Source: Lentzea californiensis (GTDB taxonomy: Bacteria; Actinomycetota; Actinomycetes; Mycobacteriales; Pseudonocardiaceae). From it: a DNA stretch of 64,000 nucleotides. A program made the position numbers and the translations under genes. This document shows, one piece after another, positions 1 through 6,477 of the stretch. Where the stretch lies: positions 1,488,001-1,552,000 of the forward strand of contig NZ_JANBBE010000001.1 in assembly GCF_024648825.1 (NCBI RefSeq), read 5' to 3'. Position 1 is the stretch's first letter, and each line of letters opens with the position of its first letter. A model generated the notes under the pieces. It saw only the letters and a program-made list of their open reading frames with translations, was not told the origin of the DNA and did not search any database.

Positions 1-528
1 ACGAGAGCTGCGGAGTTGTCCCAGGCCGTCACAACGGGCCAGCAATGCGTCGAGAGCTACGGCAGGACTCTTCAAGTCGAACGGGCTTCGTCGAACGTGG
101 CAGGCGCCACGGCACCGGCCGGGCCGACTCCGGGCCTCCCGCCGACAACGTGGGTCGAGCGCCAGCGCGCACAACTCCCGACCTACGTCACCAGCGGATT
201 CCATCGCGACGAGGATGGGCACAGCGATCTGGTCCAGAGCGGGGCTGAACCCAATGGTGAGGACAGAGCCATAGCCCAGCACCTGGTCGCCATCGGTCGG
301 GTGCGTCCGCGGACGTTCCCGACCGCGGCCCAGCACGTGGAGATCAAGGTGGGGTGGCGCATGCGCACATCTGGTGTCCGGCGCGCCGAGGTGGTGGTGA
401 ACAACCGGCTCTGCGAGGGGCCGCTGTCTTGCTTCGAGCTACTGCCTTTGTTGCTCCTGCCAGGGCAAACGCTGGTCGTGCACGATCCGGTAAGGTCCCA
501 CACGTTCCAGGGGGAAGGCACCCGGTGA
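1..528 (+). CDS. C-terminal part of an SCP1.201-like (DddA-type) deaminase toxin, 5' end outside window
   Basis: The frame is open to the left edge, so the N-terminus is probably missing; a TTG at 16 is the first possible internal start. The last 75 residues carry the deaminase signature: a His-Val-Glu triplet at 334-342 (zinc ligand His and catalytic Glu) and a Cys-x5-Cys pair at 412-432 within NNRLCEGPLSC, then a Leu-rich strand (LLPLLLLPGQTLVV). This layout matches the SCP1.201-like cytidine deaminases that sit at the C-terminus of polymorphic toxins and deaminate cytosine in DNA. The Imm1-type gene that overlaps its stop by 4 bases supports a toxin role. Whether the target is double- or single-stranded DNA cannot be read from this fragment. 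Confidence 0.75.
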   Translation, partial: TRAAELSQAVTTGQQCVESYGRTLQVERASSNVAGATAPAGPTPGLPPTTWVERQRAQLPTYVTSGFHRDEDGHSDLVQSGAEPNGEDRAIAQHLVAIGRVRPRTFPTAAQHVEIKVGWRMRTSGVRRAEVVVNNRLCEGPLSCFELLPLLLLPGQTLVVHDPVRSHTFQGEGTR

Positions 529-1010
529 GCTACACACTTGATGTCTGGTACTACCGCGACGACGACGTCGCCAGGCCTGCGAACGTTCCCGTGGCCATCA
601 CCTCCAGCTCCGAGTTGCAGGAGCTGCTGGAGTACCTGCTGGCGCACGAGCAACCGCATCCGCCGCAGATCGTCGCCCGTGAACGTCCAAGGGTCGGTCC
701 GTACGACGAGCCGGACACCCTGATCAAAGTCGCCGTGGCGATTCCCGAGCGGCAGGGCGCACTGCTGTTCCTCAGCCCGCAGTCCTGGGAACCGCCCGCA
801 GACGGGGACGACTCGACCGGCGTGTACGCCACCCGTGGCGACCAGCCAACGCCGGACTCGCCGACGCTGTACGTCGACACCGACACGAAGACGCCGTTTC
901 CGCAGAACTCGGCACTACCGATCGCCAGAATCCTCGGGGCACTGGAGGAGTTCCGTCAGACCGGTGAGCGCCCGACCTGTGTGGAGTGGCAGGAGTCGGA
1001 CGTTTCCTGA
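525..1010 (+). CDS. Imm1-family immunity protein
   Basis: A 161-residue protein starting at GTG 525, which overlaps the toxin TGA in a GTGA; a GGGGGAAGG ribosome site lies just upstream at about 510-518. This choice trims a longer open frame that begins at 354 inside the toxin. The N-terminus (WYYRDDDVARPANVPVAI) and the C-terminus (LEEFRQTGERPTCVEWQ) fit Imm1, a family known to pair with SCP1.201-like deaminases. Its expected role is to bind and block the deaminase inside the producing cell. Translational coupling would keep immunity and toxin in step. The assignment rests on motif recognition and context. Confidence 0.72.
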   Translation: MSYTLDVWYYRDDDVARPANVPVAITSSSELQELLEYLLAHEQPHPPQIVARERPRVGPYDEPDTLIKVAVAIPERQGALLFLSPQSWEPPADGDDSTGVYATRGDQPTPDSPTLYVDTDTKTPFPQNSALPIARILGALEEFRQTGERPTCVEWQESDVS

Positions 1011-1040
1011 GTCGCGAGCCACCCGTCACAACAAGACCTC

Positions 1041-1062
1041 GGCCGGGCACTTATGCCCGGCC
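1041..1062 (+). terminator. Hairpin terminator after the toxin-immunity pair
   Basis: GGCCGGGCA (1041-1049) pairs perfectly with TGCCCGGCC (1054-1062) around a CTTA loop, followed by TTTC. It lies 31 bases after the immunity stop. Confidence 0.6.
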
Positions 1063-1295
1063 TTTCAAAGGCCGGGAAAGCATCTCGCCAGAGGCTCGAA
1101 GTCAAGCCCCAATCGCAATCGTCGCGAAGCGGCGATGAATCGACCCGGCTCGGCACGGCCCACCCCGGCCACCTGCGCAAGGTGACTGAAAGCAAGGCAG
1201 GCGGCCACCCCGCTGGAACAGGAACTGGCCAACCAAGGCCGACCCCGCCGCAATACCCCAGAACCCCAGTAAATCTGCCGAAACAACCCCAAAAC
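1063..1295. other. Non-coding gap with no recognised element
   Basis: Between the immunity-gene terminator and the stop of the leftward gene at 1296. Small open frames here lack ribosome sites and family resemblance. The strand is relatively A- and C-rich near 1210-1310. I see no promoter, repeat or RNA gene that I can support. Confidence 0.4.
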
Positions 1296-1781
1296 TCAAA
1301 GCATGATCGTGGGCGTGACAACAGTCCGCCCAGGCTCCCCGCGAGAATTCACCAAATGCACCAGGATCTGAGTCGTCCCAGCCGGCACATCGGGAAGAAC
1401 GAACCGCCCACCGTCATCAGCCCGGGTGCAGGACGACTGGTGATCGGCCACCCGGACCTCGACCTCGTGCTCCCCGGCCGGCACCAGCCACCCGTCGATC
1501 CGGTGCCGTGACCCGGTCGAGGTGAAGTTCACCATCAACGTCAGGTTGTCCACGGTGAAGGTGATCGTGCCGGTCTGCCCGCCCCGGACCCCGGCGAACG
1601 AGCCGGCGCGTTCCCACCGGGCGACTTCGACGTCCAGGGACTCCAGGGCGATCGCGAACTTCACGCGGTCCACCAGGTCGGCGGGTGGCGGGTCCAGTTC
1701 GTCGACGAGCCTGTTCAGTTCGGAGAGGACTGCGGTGTCCTCGGGGCCCCTGCGGTCGTCGCGCGGGTCGATCTCGGTCAC
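1296..1781 (-). CDS. Carboxypeptidase-regulatory-like small protein coupled to a sigma factor
   Basis: A 161-residue protein with no signal peptide. GTG 1781 is chosen because it overlaps the sigma-factor TGA (GTGA) and a GGAAGGAGG ribosome site lies 7 bases ahead. The N-terminal half is acidic and helical (LNRLVDELDPPPADLVDRVKF). The C-terminal half is beta-rich and contains GRFVLPDVPAGTTQILVHL, which resembles the CarboxypepD_reg/prealbumin-like fold (G-x-F-x-x-x-x-V-P-x-G). Proteins like this often follow a sigma factor and precede a CHAT-domain protease gene in actinomycetes, but no CHAT gene is present here. The function is unknown; it may be an accessory or anti-sigma-like partner. Confidence 0.65.
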   Translation of the reverse strand: MTEIDPRDDRRGPEDTAVLSELNRLVDELDPPPADLVDRVKFAIALESLDVEVARWERAGSFAGVRGGQTGTITFTVDNLTLMVNFTSTGSRHRIDGWLVPAGEHEVEVRVADHQSSCTRADDGGRFVLPDVPAGTTQILVHLVNSRGEPGRTVVTPTIML

Positions 1782-2383
1782 CGCGATCCTCCTTCCGTCT
1801 CCAGGTAGTTGCGCAGCAGAGTCAGACACCGTCCCCTGGTCGGACCGATGCTGCCGTGGGGCATGGCCAGTGCCTCGGCGACTGCTCGGTACTCCGCGCG
1901 GCCCGCGAGCACGGTGAGCCGCAGCAGTTCCTGGCACCTCGTGGTGAGGCGGCCGAACGCGAGCCACAGGCGGCGGTCGCGGTCGTCCAGGAGCGTCACG
2001 TCCTCGGGCAGGCCGGTGTCGGACTCGAGCTGTTCGGCGTATTCGTCGGACAGGTGCGTCTCACGCTTGTTGGGTGTCCAAGTTCGGCGTGCTTCACGCC
2101 TCGTGGTGACAACCAGGTAACCGACCAGGGCTTTCGGCTCGTTGATGTTCTCGATGTTCTTCAAGAACGCGAGCCACACGGTCTGCACGACGTCTTCGGC
2201 GGCGGTTCGGTCGAGGCCCTGTCCGCGCGCCACGTGCCACAGCAGCGGGGTCAGTTCGTCCACCAGAACGTTGAGCGCGTCCCGGTTGCCCTCTCGTGCC
2301 GCCGTCACGCACACCGCGTGCCGTTCGGTGCCTTCAAGCCCGTCCCACGGCGGACGGTCATCCGCCGTGTGCAGCTCGTCCAT
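1778..2383 (-). CDS. Sigma-70 family RNA polymerase sigma factor
   Basis: A 201-residue ECF-like sigma factor. ATG 2383 is chosen over longer starts because CGGAGGT lies 7 bases upstream. Region 2 is visible as ALNVLVDELTPLLWHVARGQ followed by RTAAEDVVQTVWLAFLKN. Region 4 lies near the C-terminus (CQELLRLTVLAGRAEYRAVA, then an H-T-H ending HGSIGPTRGRCLTLLRNYL). It should direct RNA polymerase to a small set of promoters. Its only visible partner is the coupled downstream gene, and no anti-sigma factor with a zinc motif is adjacent. It could autoregulate from the gap upstream. Confidence 0.85.
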   Translation of the reverse strand: MDELHTADDRPPWDGLEGTERHAVCVTAAREGNRDALNVLVDELTPLLWHVARGQGLDRTAAEDVVQTVWLAFLKNIENINEPKALVGYLVVTTRREARRTWTPNKRETHLSDEYAEQLESDTGLPEDVTLLDDRDRRLWLAFGRLTTRCQELLRLTVLAGRAEYRAVAEALAMPHGSIGPTRGRCLTLLRNYLETEGGSR

Positions 2384-2725
2384 GCAGCACCTCCGATCGG
2401 CCGCCCTGTCAGCGCCGTCCGCCAACTCATGAAGGGCTAACTGGGCGGTAGATACCAAATTCACTCGATTGGAGCAGTATCGCCGCCAAGGTGCCCTCAT
2501 CTTCCTCCGGGTACGCCAGCGGCCCGTGAATCCCCCTCCGAGTCACGGGCCGCCAGTGGTGGGAGCTCGCGCCGGCCGGCACCCCTCGAACCGGCTGACG
2601 CGTGCTCCACGCCTGAACAAAGCGCTCATCGATGAAGAGCGGAATGCAGGCGAGCAGATACAGCCTCCGACGCACCGAACAGCACGCGCGCTCCCGATTC
2701 ACGAAAGCACATGCAGAGGACCGTT
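2384..2725. other. Divergent intergenic region between sigma factor and cutC
   Basis: A 342-base gap that must hold the leftward promoter of the sigma factor and the rightward promoter of cutC. Short reading frames on both strands lack ribosome sites and are rejected. GAGGA at 2716-2720 is the only ribosome-site-like stretch before cutC. No further repeat or RNA structure was recognised. Confidence 0.45.
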
Positions 2726-2739
2726 ATGGTCTAGACCAT
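2726..2739. promoter_or_regulatory. DasR-type (dre) palindrome overlapping the cutC start codon
   Basis: ATGGTCTAGACCAT is a perfect 14-base palindrome matching the dre consensus core TGGTCTAGACCA bound by the GntR-family regulator DasR, whose DNA binding is relieved by glucosamine-6-phosphate. Its last two bases are the A and T of the cutC ATG, so bound repressor would cover the translation start region. The same core recurs at 3391-3400 before the sugar ABC operon. Confidence 0.8.
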
Positions 2740-3397
2740 GCCGATTCTCGAAGTGATCGCACTGGACGCTCAGGACGCCGTGGCCGCACAGGCGGGCGGC
2801 GCCGACCGGCTCGAACTGGTCGCCGACATGGCCTCGGACGGCCTCACGCCGTCGGTCGCCACCTTCAAGGAGGTCCTCGCGGCCGTCGACATCCCCGTCC
2901 GCGTGATGCTGAGGGACGCCAAGGGGTTCGCGCCCGGTGACCTGAAGCAGCTGCGCCGGGCGGCCGCCGAACTCAGGGAGGCCGGCGCCACCGAGTTCGT
3001 CCTCGGCTTCCTCGACGCCGGCGGTGAGATCGACGAGGGCGTCACGCTCAACCTCGCCGCCGAGCTGGAGGGGTGCGCCTGGACCTTCCATCGCGCGCTC
3101 GACAACTCCAACGACGTCTTCCGGTCCTGGGCGACCGTGCAGACCCTCGGTTGCGACACCGTGCTCGCCGCCGGCAGTGCGAAGGGCGTCGAGGACGGCA
3201 TCGAGAACCTGAAGGAGCTCGTCACCCAGGCCCCGCCCGCGCTGCTCGTCGGCGGCGGTCTGCAGGCCCGGCACGTGCCGGAACTGCTGGCAGCGGGCGT
3301 GAACGGATTTCACGTCGGCAGCGCCGTCCGTCCGTCCGGATGGGACTCCCCGGTCGATTCGGCATCAGTTCGGGAATGGGTCAATCGTCTGGTCTAG
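2738..3397 (+). CDS. cutC: CutC family protein (TIM barrel)
   Basis: A 219-residue protein matching CutC across its length: N-terminal EVIALDAQDAVAAQAGGADR, RVMLRDAKGFAPGD, the WTFHRALDN stretch, and GGGLQARHVPELLAAG near the C-terminus. CutC was named for copper homeostasis in E. coli, but that role is disputed. Here no copper gene is nearby, the protein has no Cys-rich metal site, and DasR-type operators lie at its start and stop codons. The inferred job is therefore in amino-sugar metabolism alongside the importer and hexosaminidase that follow. The TAG stop lies inside the second operator. The ATG follows a weakly placed GAGGA. Confidence 0.88.
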   Translation: MPILEVIALDAQDAVAAQAGGADRLELVADMASDGLTPSVATFKEVLAAVDIPVRVMLRDAKGFAPGDLKQLRRAAAELREAGATEFVLGFLDAGGEIDEGVTLNLAAELEGCAWTFHRALDNSNDVFRSWATVQTLGCDTVLAAGSAKGVEDGIENLKELVTQAPPALLVGGGLQARHVPELLAAGVNGFHVGSAVRPSGWDSPVDSASVREWVNRLV

Positions 3398-3402
3398 ACC
3401 CT
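3389..3402. promoter_or_regulatory. DasR-type (dre) palindrome over the cutC stop, ahead of the sugar ABC operon
   Basis: TGGTCTAGACC (core GGTCTAGACC at 3391-3400) repeats the operator found before cutC. The cutC TAG (3395-3397) forms the centre of the palindrome. It lies about 82 bases before the binding-protein ATG at 3483, a usual distance for repressor control of that operon promoter. Confidence 0.78.
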
Positions 3403-3422
3403 TGCCCTAGTCCGTTCTACAG

Positions 3423-3468
3423 TCACGTTGCTTCCTGTGAAATAGCTGTTGCAACATACGCAACGTGA
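3423..3468. promoter_or_regulatory. Long-armed inverted repeat in the sugar-operon leader
   Basis: TCACGTTGC (3423-3431) and GCAACGTGA (3460-3468) are perfect 9-base inverted repeats 28 bases apart, with an extra GTTGCAAC palindrome between them (3448-3455). It could be a second operator (for example for a ROK- or LacI-type regulator) or an mRNA stem near the translation start. No regulator gene is adjacent, so the partner is unknown. Confidence 0.45.
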
Positions 3469-3482
3469 AGGGCGCGACGACG

Positions 3483-4760
3483 ATGCGGATGAAGACACTT
3501 GTGGCGGTGCTGGGCGTGGGCGCGGTGGTCGCCTGCGCACCGGTGCAGTCGGGACCGACGAGCTCGGGCACGGACGAACAGACGGGACAGCTGCGGGTCT
3601 GGCTGTTCGACGAGGTCAACCGCGGCCCCAAGGAGGCCGTGGTCAAGGAGGCGATCTCCGAGTTCCAGGGCAAGCACAGCGGCGTCACCGTCGACGTGCA
3701 GTACATCCAGGTGTCCAGCCGGGCGGAACGCTTCAAGGCCGCCTTCAGCGACCCGAAGAGCGCCCCGGACGTCGCCGAGTTCGGCAACACCGACCTGGCG
3801 GGCTACGTCTCCGCGGGCGGGTTCTCCGAACTCGACCTGGGCAAGTGGGACGAGTCGAAGGACCTGGTCCCGTCGATCCTCGACACGGCCAAGGTCGACG
3901 GCAAGACGTACGGCGTCCCGTGGTTCGTCGGCGTGCGCGCGTTGTACTACCGCACGGACGTGTTCACCGAGCTCGGCCTCAAGCCGCCGGCGACGCTCGA
4001 CGAGATCGCGCCGCTCGCGCGGGAGATCCGGCAGAAGAAGCCGGAGCTGATCGGCATCTCGGCCGGCGGCAAGTACCTGTTCGCCGCGCTGCCGTTCATC
4101 TGGGCGCAGGGCGGGGACATCGCCAAGTCCGACGGTGGCAAGTTCACCGCCGCGATCGACAGCGCCGAGTCCAAGGCCGGTGTCGCCAAGTACACCGAGC
4201 TGATCAAGGACGACATCTGCCCGCCCGCCACCTGCGCGGGCAACGGCGGTGACGCGAGCGTCGAGGCGTTCCGCGCGGGCAAGGCCGCGATGACCATCGG
4301 CGGCGACTTCAACCGCAAGTCCGTCGACGCCTCGAGCGCGGCCGGCAAGTACGGCGTCGTGCCGCTGCCCGGCAAGACCAAGGGCTCGGTCGCTCCCGCG
4401 TTCGCCGGCGGCAACCTGCTCGGCGTCATGAAGGGCACGCAGCGCAAGACGCTCGCCAACGAGTTCACGCAGCTGCTCGCGTCGAAGAAGTACCAGCAGA
4501 AGATGTACACGGCCATGGGCAACCTGCCGACGTTCAGCGACGTGCAGAAGCAGGTCGCGGAGTCCGACAAGTTCCTGGAGCCGTTCACGAAGACCCTGCA
4601 GTCCGGCACGAAGTTCGTCCCCGTCACGCCGGCGTGGGCGAAGATCGAGGCCCAGACCGTGGTGCCGACGATGCTCCAGGAGATCGTCACCGGCGCGAAG
4701 AACGTCGACACGGCCACCGCGGACGCCGCCAAGACGATGAACGCGGCCTTCACGTCGTGA
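3483..4760 (+). CDS. Carbohydrate ABC transporter substrate-binding lipoprotein (DasA-like)
   Basis: About 425 residues. The N-terminus MRMKTLVAVLGVGAVVAC has a positive n-region, a hydrophobic core and a lipobox ending at Cys, so it should be a lipid-anchored extracellular binding protein. The body fits family-1 sugar-binding proteins (VWLFDEVNRGPKEAVVKEAI, the GVPWFVGVRALYYRTD stretch, and TIGGDFNRKS). ATG 3483 is preferred, with GAAGGG 10 bases upstream; GTG 3465 is an alternative. It is the first gene of a 4-bp-overlapping operon with two permeases and a hexosaminidase under a DasR-type operator, so N-acetylglucosamine oligomers such as chitobiose are the likely ligands. That ligand is inferred. 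Confidence 0.88.
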   Translation: MRMKTLVAVLGVGAVVACAPVQSGPTSSGTDEQTGQLRVWLFDEVNRGPKEAVVKEAISEFQGKHSGVTVDVQYIQVSSRAERFKAAFSDPKSAPDVAEFGNTDLAGYVSAGGFSELDLGKWDESKDLVPSILDTAKVDGKTYGVPWFVGVRALYYRTDVFTELGLKPPATLDEIAPLAREIRQKKPELIGISAGGKYLFAALPFIWAQGGDIAKSDGGKFTAAIDSAESKAGVAKYTELIKDDICPPATCAGNGGDASVEAFRAGKAAMTIGGDFNRKSVDASSAAGKYGVVPLPGKTKGSVAPAFAGGNLLGVMKGTQRKTLANEFTQLLASKKYQQKMYTAMGNLPTFSDVQKQVAESDKFLEPFTKTLQSGTKFVPVTPAWAKIEAQTVVPTMLQEIVTGAKNVDTATADAAKTMNAAFTS

Positions 4761-5647
4761 GCGTGACGGCCAAAGGCCAGGGGCGGACCGCGTTCGCCTA
4801 CCTGGCTCCAGCGCTGCTGATCCTCGGGGGCCTGCTGGCCTACCCGATCTACCAGCTGGTGCTCATCTCGCTCTACGACTACGGCCAGGAACAGGTGAGC
4901 GGCGGCGCGCCGCTCGAGTTCCTCGGTCTCGGGAACTACCGGAACCTGCTGGGCAACCAGCAGTTCTGGGGTGTGCTCGGGCAGACCGTCGCCTTCGCGG
5001 CGGTCTGCGTGGTCGGCACGTTGCTAGTGGGCGCGTTCCTCGCGATCCTCGCCACGAGGGTCCGCACCTGGGTCCGGATGACGTTGTTCCTGGCGGCGCT
5101 CGGCGCGTGGTCCACGCCCGCCGTCGCCGGCTCGACGATCTGGCTCTTCCTGTTCGACGCGAACTTCGGGTTCGTGAACGAGGTCCTGGGCATCCAGGGC
5201 TTCTCCTGGACGTTCGACAAGTGGACGGCGTTCGGACTCGTCGCGGCACAGGTGATCTGGTGCTCGTTCCCGTTCGTCATGGTGACGCTCTTCGCGGGCA
5301 TCAAGGCGATTCCGGGCGAGGTGCTGGAGGCCGCCGCACTGGACGGCGCGTCGGCGTTCCGCACGGCGTGGAGCGTCACGCTCCCGTTGCTGAAGCCGAT
5401 CATCCTCGTGGTGACGATCCAGTCGATCATCTGGGACTTCAAGGTCTTCACGCAGATCTACGTGATGACCAACGGCGGCGGCATCGCCGGGCGCAACCTC
5501 GTGCTCAACGTCTACGCCTACCAGCAGGCGTTCGCGGCGTCGGAGTACGGACTGGGCGCGGCCATCGGTGTCGTGATGACCGTGCTGCTGCTGGGAATCA
5601 CGATGTTCTACCTCCGCGCGCTGCGGCGGTCGGGGGAGGTCCTGTGA
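4757..5647 (+). CDS. Sugar ABC transporter permease, MalF/DasB type
   Basis: A 296-residue inner-membrane permease with about six hydrophobic segments, starting at YLAPALLILGGLLAYPIYQL. The cytoplasmic EAA loop that contacts the ATPase is seen as EAAALDGASAFRTAWSVTLP. GTG 4757 overlaps the binding-protein TGA by 4 bases and is preferred; an open frame extends upstream but would lie inside the previous gene. It forms the import channel together with the next gene product. No ATP-binding gene is in the operon, so a shared multi-operon ATPase (MsiK-like) encoded elsewhere is expected, as in Streptomyces Das systems. Confidence 0.88.
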   Translation: MSVTAKGQGRTAFAYLAPALLILGGLLAYPIYQLVLISLYDYGQEQVSGGAPLEFLGLGNYRNLLGNQQFWGVLGQTVAFAAVCVVGTLLVGAFLAILATRVRTWVRMTLFLAALGAWSTPAVAGSTIWLFLFDANFGFVNEVLGIQGFSWTFDKWTAFGLVAAQVIWCSFPFVMVTLFAGIKAIPGEVLEAAALDGASAFRTAWSVTLPLLKPIILVVTIQSIIWDFKVFTQIYVMTNGGGIAGRNLVLNVYAYQQAFAASEYGLGAAIGVVMTVLLLGITMFYLRALRRSGEVL

Positions 5648-6477
5648 GGCGCTGGCTGACCGAGGGCTTCGTCCTCATCATCGCCGCGGTGGTGGCGTTC
5701 CCGCTGTTCTGGATGGTGCTGTCCGCGTTCAAACCGGAGGACGAGATCATCTCGGCCGACCCGGTGCCGTGGACGACGCGGCCGACGCTCGACAGCTTCA
5801 CGCGGGCGCTGACCGTCGCGAACTTCGGGCGCTACTTCATGAACAGCATCATCGTCGCGTTGATCGTGGTCGCCCTGAGCATCCTGATCTCGTTCCTCGC
5901 GGCGACCGCGCTGACCCGCTTCCGGTTCCGCAGCCGCACGACGTTGCTGATCATGCTGCTGGTGGTGCAGATGGTGCCGGTCGAGGCGTTGACCGTGCCG
6001 CTGTTCTTCCTGATGCGGTCCGTCGGCGACAGCGTTCCGGTCTTCGGCCTGAACCACCTGGGCTCGCTCGTGCTGGTGCACCTGGCCTTCAGCCTGCCGT
6101 TCGCGATCTGGATGCTGCGGGGCTTCGTCGCCGCGGTGCCGGTGGAACTAGAGGAGGCCGCCACCCTGGACGGCGCCTCGCGGTTCCGGTTCCTGTGGCA
6201 GGTGCTGTTCCCGCTCGTCGCCCCCGGCCTGGTGGCGACGTCGGTGCTGTCGTTCATCCACGCCTGGAACGACTTCCTGTTCGCCAAGACGTTCATCATC
6301 TCGGCCGTGGAGAACCAGACCCTGCCGCTGGCTCTCCAGGTGTTCGTCAAACCCGACCAGAACGATTGGGGCGCGATCATGGCGGGCTCCACCCTGATGA
6401 CCATCCCTGTGCTCATCTTCTTCGTGCTCGTGCAACGCCGGCTCGTGTCCGGCCTCGCGGGGGCGGTGAAGGGATGA
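5644..6477 (+). CDS. Sugar ABC transporter permease, MalG/DasC type
   Basis: A 277-residue second permease of the importer. GTG 5644 overlaps the preceding stop by 4 bases (GTGA). Hydrophobic segments include GFVLIIAAVVAFPLFWMVLS and TTLLIMLLVVQMVPVEALTV. The EAA loop EEAATLDGASRFRFLWQVLF and the WNDFLFAKTFI motif are typical of the MalG side of carbohydrate importers. It pairs with the MalF-type protein in the membrane and passes substrate to the cytoplasmic hexosaminidase encoded next. Confidence 0.88.
   Translation: MRRWLTEGFVLIIAAVVAFPLFWMVLSAFKPEDEIISADPVPWTTRPTLDSFTRALTVANFGRYFMNSIIVALIVVALSILISFLAATALTRFRFRSRTTLLIMLLVVQMVPVEALTVPLFFLMRSVGDSVPVFGLNHLGSLVLVHLAFSLPFAIWMLRGFVAAVPVELEEAATLDGASRFRFLWQVLFPLVAPGLVATSVLSFIHAWNDFLFAKTFIISAVENQTLPLALQVFVKPDQNDWGAIMAGSTLMTIPVLIFFVLVQRRLVSGLAGAVKG

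Noticed and set aside
1053-1511. Open frame on the plus strand, about 150 residues
   Set aside because: It starts in the terminator stem, has no ribosome site, resembles no family and overlaps the leftward carboxypeptidase-like gene.
2427-2702. Leftward 91-residue open frame in the sigma-cutC gap
   Set aside because: Arg/Leu-rich composition without a start signal or family features; the region is better read as a divergent promoter.
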